From Phellopilus nigrolimitatus (Eukaryota > Basidiomycota > Agaricomycetes > Hymenochaetales > Hymenochaetaceae): 64,000 bases of DNA. The stretch spans positions 434,001 to 498,000 of the forward strand of contig JAJOHG010000010.1 in NCBI GenBank assembly GCA_021029095.1. Reading direction: 5' to 3'. The position numbers and the translations under genes were made by a program. Below are positions 58,248 through 64,000 of the stretch, piece by piece. How positions within the stretch are numbered: position 1 is the first letter of the stretch; each line of letters opens with the position of its first letter. The notes below the pieces were generated by a model. The model was not told the DNA's origin, did no database searches, and saw only the letters and a program-made list of their open reading frames with translations.

Positions 58248-60375
58248 ATGGCCTTTGACCTCACCATCGGTACTGAGCGCGCACAGACCCTCCAGGTAGG
58301 TTTTTGGTGGTGTTATGTGTTTCTTCGCTTACAGTTTAACAGAATTCGATCCAAGATGAACTCATGAAAAGAGGTTACAGTCCGGACGCAGGTTCGTCGT
58401 TCTTTCTTTTTCGTTCTCATTCTTTGTTAACATGAAATTTTGAGCTTAGATCCAGTCATGGCGGAGTACATTACGATCATGCTCATCAACAACAAGACGG
58501 CTGGTGAGTATCGCTCGAACGACGCACGGAACATCACGACTGACTTCGCATCCCTTGCAGACCAAATCACCGCTGAGCTCGAAGACTGTAAGTCGTTATA
58601 TCTTTTCTAGACAAGGCAAAGGAGCTTATCATACAACGAAAGTGATTGGAGCCAGTGAATATGGTGAGTTGTACTCTTTGGGCTGAAACTGAACACGTAC
58701 TGAGCGCCGCAACAACAGATGCGAGTTTTACGGAGTGGTTATTTGTCGAGGCTGCTAAGAAGTCAGAGCCTCATCCAGAACCCTCATCCACCCCTGTCGC
58801 CACCGCGATCAAAATCGAATCTGCTCCTACCGACGCGACTCGTAGAGCACCCGTCGGCCCCCGCGCAGGCGCCGCTCCGATATACAACCTTGCACTCAAC
58901 CAAGCTCTCCCCTCAGGCTCGCAAACGGGTCAAAAACGATCTGCTTCGGCACGATCGCCTTCGCCAAATTCTAGCCAGCCAAACAAGGCGCGACGGATGG
59001 ACCTTCCGACGGCCCCACGGGCGATGCACGGCCCGCGGAGTCTTCTTGACCGTATGGGAATGCGGTCGCGCAACGGGCGTGGCGGGAGGGACGAAATACA
59101 AGCGCGCATCGAAGCGGTGACGAACCAGGGTCCTGAGGGGGCAATGATGAACGGCGGGGGATTCAACAATGGGATGGGTGGGATGATGATGCCAGGAGGG
59201 GACATGGCTGCAGCTGCGGCTGCAGCGATGGGTGGCGGCATAGTCAACCCAATGGCGCTGCAGGAGATGATGATGAACCAAATGGCACTAATGGCGCAAA
59301 TGGCGAACAACATGGGCATGCTGAATGGTCAAAATCAATTCGCGGGACCGAACAGCTTCCCGATGATGAACGGCATGAACGGTATGCCTCCGGACGGTCA
59401 GAACAACCACCAGCAGAACGGAGGTCAACAGCAGCGGAGGGGTGGAACGCCTGTTGGACGGGGGAGAGGCCGGGGAGGTGCGTCGAGCGCCCAGTGGGTT
59501 GCGCCGCATGTGGCGGAGTTGAACAACCCCTCAGTAACTCCTTCAGCCGCAACTGCCCCCACATCTGCATCCCCGCCCGCTTCCATTGTGGCCCCGACGC
59601 CGAAGGCTGCCGAACCACAAACAGCTTCTCGTCCGGGATTCACTCCACCAGAACGTCCACAGTCGCCTTCGTTATGCAAATTTGCCCTGAAGTGCACTAA
59701 CGCACTGTGCCGGTATTCGCACCCGTCGCCCGTGGCGACACCTGAGAGTGGAGTTGTGCTGAGCAACGATCCTTGCCCGGCGGGAAAAAAGTGCACAAAC
59801 AAGGACTGCATCCAAGCGCACGTCAGCCCCGCGGCCGTTGGCGTCACTTCTGGTAAGCAATAATGCTACTTACCTTCATTTGAAACGTTTTTCTCATAAC
59901 GTTTTGCGATATTCTAGTTCCAGCTAAACCGAAACCCGAACCCGTCTCCACTCCGACTAAAATTCCTTGCAGATTCGGCGCGAGCTGCTTGCGCATTACG
60001 AGCGGCTGCCCGTACTCGCACCCGTACACACCCAAGACACCCAGCACCGGTGGATCAAGCCACTTCGGCCAGCAGTGCCGCTTCGGCGCAGGCTGTACGC
60101 GTGCGACGTGCTCGTTCCAACACCCGCCGGGGCGCGTCCTACCAGGAACGTTCCACCGCGGGCTCGCTGAGAGCGCGCCTGTGGTGAGCGTCCCGACGCC
60201 GGAGACAGGCTCCATGAGCGGACCGAGCCCACACCGCTCTGTTATATTCAATAAGCCAGCAACGGCGACTTCGAGCGCGAAGAAGGAGGAGGCGGAGAAG
60301 GACAAGAAGGAAGCTGCCGAAGTGGAGGCTACTGTCGCGCCTTCGGGGTCCAAAGTTGTGCAAGCTACTGCTTGA
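58248..60375 (+). CDS. NAB2: Nuclear poly(A)-binding CCCH protein Nab2
   Basis: Seven exons: 58248-58295, 58343-58391, 58450-58503, 58561-58587, 58643-58663, 58719-59852 and 59918-60375, 596 residues. Nab2 binds nuclear poly(A), limits tail length and helps mRNA export. The N-terminal PWI-like domain is spread over five tiny exons: GTERAQTLQNSIQDELMKRG, then AEYITIMLINN, ELEDLIGASEYDASFTEWLF. A basic segment (SGQKRSASARSPSP-like) follows. Residues about 220-300 are a Met/Asn/Gly-rich low-complexity tract with an Ala run. An RG-rich patch (VGRGRGRGG) precedes the fingers. Four CCCH fingers are visible: CKFALKCTNALCRYSH, CPAGKKCTNKDCIQAH, CRFGASCLRITSGCPYSH and CRFGAGCTRATCSFQH. The Lys/Glu-rich tail ends near a stop at 60373. 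All junctions keep frame. Confidence 0.92.
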
Positions 60376-61301
60376 ACTCTTTCTGTACGGCGTTTAAAGC
60401 GGCTCTCTTAGCATACATATTCCCTTTTTTCAACGTTCCGTTTATCTCTCTTTTTTGGAATCTGCAGAACCGCCGGGAAAAGCTCCTGGACTGCTTCCCC
60501 CTCGCCCTGCACTTTGTCCGTCTCAACCTTCCGGTTTATTTCACGTCTCTCACCTAAACTTTCTAACTCTACTAAGTATCATCGCGTGTATTTCTGTCTT
60601 ATTTTCTTTTTTGCCATGCCGTTTCGTCTCATTATCATATTCTATGAAAGCCGTCATCTGTCGCATGTATATTGCGTCTCGTACATACAGTAAAGTCGTG
60701 TTTCCTGGCATTCTAGCACCCTAGGTCGCATATCTGTAGAAAAGGCAGACGGACATGAGGGCAGTTCATAAAAGTCAGAAGGAGGATCGTTGCGCAGACA
60801 AGTACTTTGTAACCTCCCGGTTACGACCGCCAATCATTATTAGATAAACATTCCTTTTTTCGTAACGTACTTATATGCGCGCACGCCGTGATTCGAGCTT
60901 TAACTTCTCTCACTCGAATCACAGGTATGCGCTAATCATTGTATTATTTAGAACTTCTCTCACTCGAATCACAGAGCTTTCTCCTGTCTGTTTTAGTGTT
61001 CACACCTCACGGTGTGCTTCCACTTTTTTTTTGACACCGAGAACCTCCTTGTACCGCGTGCCACTGACGGCTGCCACCGTTGGTTGCAGCGTTTCGAGTT
61101 CCGGACTGACAAGTGTCGTCTGGATCGTCTAGTATCACTGCAAGTGGTCTAGACACCCTAAGAACACAGTTTTTCACGCGTGCCACCGCGTATCCGCTGT
61201 CGAAGCCTTTCGTCAGCATCGGCAATTCTTGTGCCACTCGCCTACAGTGCTCCGGGAAGTCGCCGCCGCTTCCAGCACATCGTCTCCCTTGCTGTCTGCC
61301 A
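60376..61301. other. Gap with a possible 5' LTR of the Gag element
   Basis: A stretch starting TGTAACCTCCCGGTTACG at 60808 resembles an LTR start, and a 21-bp block, ACTTCTCTCACTCGAATCACA, occurs twice (about 60903 and 60953). No second LTR was found after the Gag ORF, so this stays tentative. The part before 60800 is presumed NAB2 3' UTR. Confidence 0.3.
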
Positions 61302-62845
61302 TGACCACCTCCGCCCTCCGCGCGCACGCTGCGCTCGTCCACCCCAAGATGTCCCAAATCCCCATCGTCTCGGAAGGCTCGTGGACCGTACAACTCTTCT
61401 CCGACTGGAAAAGCGCCTGCGAGGACTACCGCATCGCCGCCAGCGTCGATGATGACGAGGAACTCATCCGCCGTGTCGCGCGTGGCCTCAAGGGTCGAGC
61501 CATCCGCAACTGGTACACGCCCCAGGCCGCCGCTATCCAAGCTCTGGATTTCGATGCCTACACATTGCTCCTCCACCCGATTGTCCTTGAATACGGCTGG
61601 GAGTCCCGCACCAAGGCTGAGATTCTAGCGCTCCGACAGCACGGCCGCAAGGCCAACGAATTCTACTACGAGATCCTTGAGAAAAATGACGCCCTGCTCG
61701 GCACCACTTACGCTTTCGACAACCGCGCCATCCGGGACCTGATGGAGGCGCATTGTGACGACGATGTCCGCAGAGAATTGGAGGTCCCAACAGTCCATGG
61801 GATCGTCGGGTTCGACAACTGGCTCCTCGCTGCCTTCCAAGCAGACGAAACTGTACGCCGACACCGCGACTCGCTCAGTTCCGCCCTTCGTGCACAAACA
61901 AGACGCACGGCAGCGACAGTAACAGCAACAGCTTTACGTCCTGCCCTTGCCCCGCTCTCGACAACCGCTAATGCGCCTGCGTCTGCTCGCGCTCGGCCCG
62001 TCGGCCAAGTCCGTCCTGAGGATTTCGGGCTGACGCCGCGGGAAGGCGCTATCCTAGCTCGCCACCTCGGCTGCTACAACTGCCGGCACTATTATACAAA
62101 CCACCGTGCTACGTCCTGCACGCTCCCACCGGTCTACCACAACAAGAATCCGGTCACGGACTCAGACGGCGATCGAAAGCGCCCGCCAAACGTCCCGGTG
62201 CCACGACCTCTACGGCTCAAGACAGAAACAGTAGCCACGGTACGGGTCTCGCCATCGCCCTCGCCATCTCCTTCCACGCCACACCCACAGCTGCCCTCGT
62301 ACGCGCTCTCCGAGTTCGCGAACCTCGCCATTGCAGAGACGAGTGTTCCAACCCCAGAGGCGACTACGGTAGCGTCGATTGGCGTTGACATGCCGCCGTC
62401 TCAAGTTTACGAGCCACCTTCTGAGTCAGATGATTCAGAGTACGTCTCCCCCTTTCAGACCCCCCATATTACATGGAATTGTCTTTTCGATGGTGACGAG
62501 GCACCAGTCCCTGTCCCGGCCCTCATTGACAATGGTTCTTCTTTAGTTCTGATTGACGCAACTCTCGTTGACCGTCTCAAGCTCCGCCGCCGCCGTCTCC
62601 CCGAGCCGAAACACGTAACACTCGCAATGGGAAAAACGGACAGTGGGGCGATGTTGACTGAATATGTACACATAAAGCCTTTCTCGTCTGACTACAAGTT
62701 CGTCTCGCGCACCATTCGCGCCATTGTTGCTCCATCACTCTGTGCTCCTTTAATTCTCGGCGGACCTTTCCTCGCCGCAAATGCAATTGTCCTTGACCAT
62801 CATCAGGAAAATGTATTTCCTGCATTGCACTGTAGCGCTGTGTAG
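61302..62845 (+). CDS. Retrotransposon Gag-protease ORF without polymerase
   Basis: A single uninterrupted frame of 514 codons from ATG 61302 to TAG 62843-62845. The first 220 residues are a retrotransposon Gag-like helical region (WKSACEDYRI, ARGLKGRAIRNWYTP, ILALRQHGRKANEFYYEILE). A zinc-knuckle-like motif, CYNCRHYYTNHRATSC, has CX2CX6HX4C spacing, two residues longer than the usual CX2CX4HX4C. A Pro/Ser-rich linker follows, then a retropepsin-like segment, PALIDNGSSLVLIDATLVDR, with DNGS where most proteases have DTG or DSG, and LILGGPFLAANAIVLDH. No reverse transcriptase or integrase follows; a tandem repeat begins at once. It may be a truncated element, a Gag-only element needing a helper, or a retained gene. 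The intact frame argues for recent insertion or selection. Confidence 0.85.
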
Positions 62846-62849
62846 TGTC

Positions 62850-63220
62850 TGTAGCGTCAATTGCACATAGTGCATAGGCACATATAGCACTGTAGGAGTC
62901 TGTAGCTCCTTGTAGCTGTGCAGTCTATAGCTTCATAGCACTTGTAGGAGTCTGTAGCTCCCTGTAGCTGTGTAGTATATAGTATGGTAGCATCTGTAGC
63001 TCCCTGTAGCTGTGTAGTATGTAGCTTGGCAGCACTGTAGGAGTCTGTAGTTCCCTGTAGCTGTGTAGTATATAGTATGGTAGCATCTGTAGCTCCCTGT
63101 AGCTGTGTAGTATGTAGCTTGGCAGCACTGTAGGAGTCTGTAGTTCCCTGTAGCTGTGTAGTATATAGTATGGTAGCATCTGTAGCTCCCTGTAGCTGTG
63201 TAGTATGTAGCTTGTCAGCT
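62850..63220. repeat. 93-bp tandem repeat after the Gag ORF
   Basis: The unit contains two half-units sharing CTGTAGCTGTGTAGTAT, with near-perfect 93-bp periodicity (for example GGCAGCACTGTAGGAGTCTG at 63028 and 63121) and more diverged copies at the left. The first copies overlap the end of the Gag element, so the array may have grown from element sequence. Confidence 0.88.
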
Positions 63221-63369
63221 CAGGAAGCATATGGAAGGCCCATAAGAAATAGCTCATTGACTGGGAAGCATATGGAAGGACTGTACAAAATAACCTAGAG
63301 ATCCGGAAGCATTTACTTGTACCAATATACTATGGTAAGTTAAAATTCTTGATAATCCTTGCCATTTTT

Positions 63370-64000
63370 TTAAGTATATAGCGCAACAGGTGCTTTGTAG
63401 ACGAATGGGAAACAAAGACCATGTAAACGCGGATGCGGCGGTCGACGGCGGCGAGGTCGGCGGGGACGGGTATGGCGCGCCTCCTTTGGCGCACCGGCCT
63501 CTGGTGCCGCCTTCGCGCCCGCATCCTCCTTGCTGTGCACCACCCACGACTCGCCGCCGTGCAGGAAGAGAACGACGCAGTCGACGCCCGCGCGGCGCGC
63601 GCTCTTGACCGCGTCCGACACGTCCTCGCTAGAGACGTACACATCGTGCGTGTCCTTGTAGTACACCTGGAAGTCGTCCGTGCGCGGGCCCTTGGGGAGG
63701 GGCACGTCCGCGTCCGCATCTGCGCCCGCGTCGGGCTTCGGCGGCGCGAAGAACGGGTCCGCCTCGAGCTTGCCCTCGATGACCTCGTGCAGGTGCTCGA
63801 TGTCGTCGTGGCGTGCTTGGAAGCGGTGCGTGCGCTTGCTGGGCGTGCTGAACTTGAAGACGTACGTGCCGTCGTCGATCGGCGCGGGCGGTGCAGGGCT
63901 CGACACGCCGCCCGTGCCCGTGCGGCGCAGCGACGGGAAGTCGATGTACGAATGTTTTGATCGGCACGAGGTCCTTTTCGGTGACAATCGTGGCATTCGC
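63370..64000 (-). CDS. PB1-domain C-terminus of a CBS/PB1-type protein, partial
   Basis: Transcription enters from beyond the right edge. From about 63900 downward the frame reads GTYVFKFSTPSKRTHRFQAR, DIEHLHEVIEGKLEADPFF, DDFQVYYKDTHDVYVSSED and VSDAVKSARRAGVDCVVLFL, ending HGGESWVV at about 63545. This is a PB1 domain of the kind at the C-terminus of fungal proteins with paired CBS domains. PB1 domains make protein-protein contacts; the CBS part would lie outside the window. After HGGESWVV the frame becomes Arg/Pro-rich and runs to 63370 without family resemblance, so an intron may follow. A second frame at 63484-63430 encodes a peptide also found in the cyclin. The first residues at the edge may be intronic. 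Confidence 0.72.
   Translation of the reverse strand, partial: RMPRLSPKRTSCRSKHSYIDFPSLRRTGTGGVSSPAPPAPIDDGTYVFKFSTPSKRTHRFQARHDDIEHLHEVIEGKLEADPFFAPPKPDAGADADADVPLPKGPRTDDFQVYYKDTHDVYVSSEDVSDAVKSARRAGVDCVVLFLHGGESWVVHSKEDAGAKAAPEAGAPKEARHTRPRRPRRRRPPHPRLHGLCFPFVYKAPVALYT
63430..63483 (-). repeat. 54-bp segment shared with the cyclin gene
   Basis: On the minus strand this encodes GAPYPSPPTSPPSTAASA, identical to the peptide encoded at about 33583-33530 in the cyclin. The two DNA copies differ at four sites, all third codon positions. Confidence 0.8.

Overview
The window looks like nuclear DNA of a filamentous basidiomycete, probably an Agaricomycete. Most genes carry many short introns (about 50-85 nt) with GT-AG borders. 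Proteins read best as fungal families (FCF1, CPA2, RIT1, NAB2, a PCL-type cyclin, a Gag-protease ORF of a fungal LTR element). No rRNA, tRNA or CRISPR was recognised. Gene models were built by hand from reading frames, splice signals and remembered family motifs, so identities are family-level and exon borders are predictions.

Layout. 1-0.75 kb: 3' end of a Ty1/copia element with its LTR. 0.97-20.7 kb is the gene-dense arm: a three-finger C2H2 protein, an unrecognised 759-residue acidic/Gln-rich protein (minus), FCF1, an FAD oxidoreductase, the large subunit of carbamoyl-phosphate synthase (CPA2), a 3-hydroxyacyl-CoA dehydrogenase (minus) and RIT1. 20.7-53.6 kb is a gene-poor interval with one PCL-like cyclin (minus, 32.9-34.7 kb) inside a GC-rich, simple-repeat-rich domain (about 26.8-38.9 kb), a CLF1 (crooked-neck) gene fragment and an F-box-like gene broken by a transposon. 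53.6-60.4 kb is gene-dense again: a mitochondrial-type AAA ATPase, a GNAT acetyltransferase (minus) and NAB2. 61.3-62.85 kb is an intact Gag-protease ORF without polymerase, followed by a 93-bp tandem repeat. The right edge holds the PB1-domain end of a minus-strand gene.

The clearest unusual signal is a short non-autonomous hAT-like element family. One copy (44228-44604) has a perfect 8-bp target duplication and sits inside the F-box ORF; removing it with one duplication copy rejoins the frame. A near-palindromic relative of the same length (1232-1611) sits in an intron of the zinc-finger gene, and a third related terminus lies at 930-940. Other points: a 7-nt microexon, a first coding exon that is only the ATG, a GC-AG intron, and a 54-bp segment shared by the cyclin and the right edge that differs only at third codon positions.

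The FAD oxidoreductase, CPA2 and RIT1 each carry apparent single-base frame errors in conserved stretches. Because CPA2 and RIT1 would be expected to be functional, consensus error is at least as likely as true decay. The genes are mostly housekeeping (ribosome biogenesis, arginine synthesis, tRNA modification, mRNA export, organelle ATPase) and show no shared pathway or cluster.
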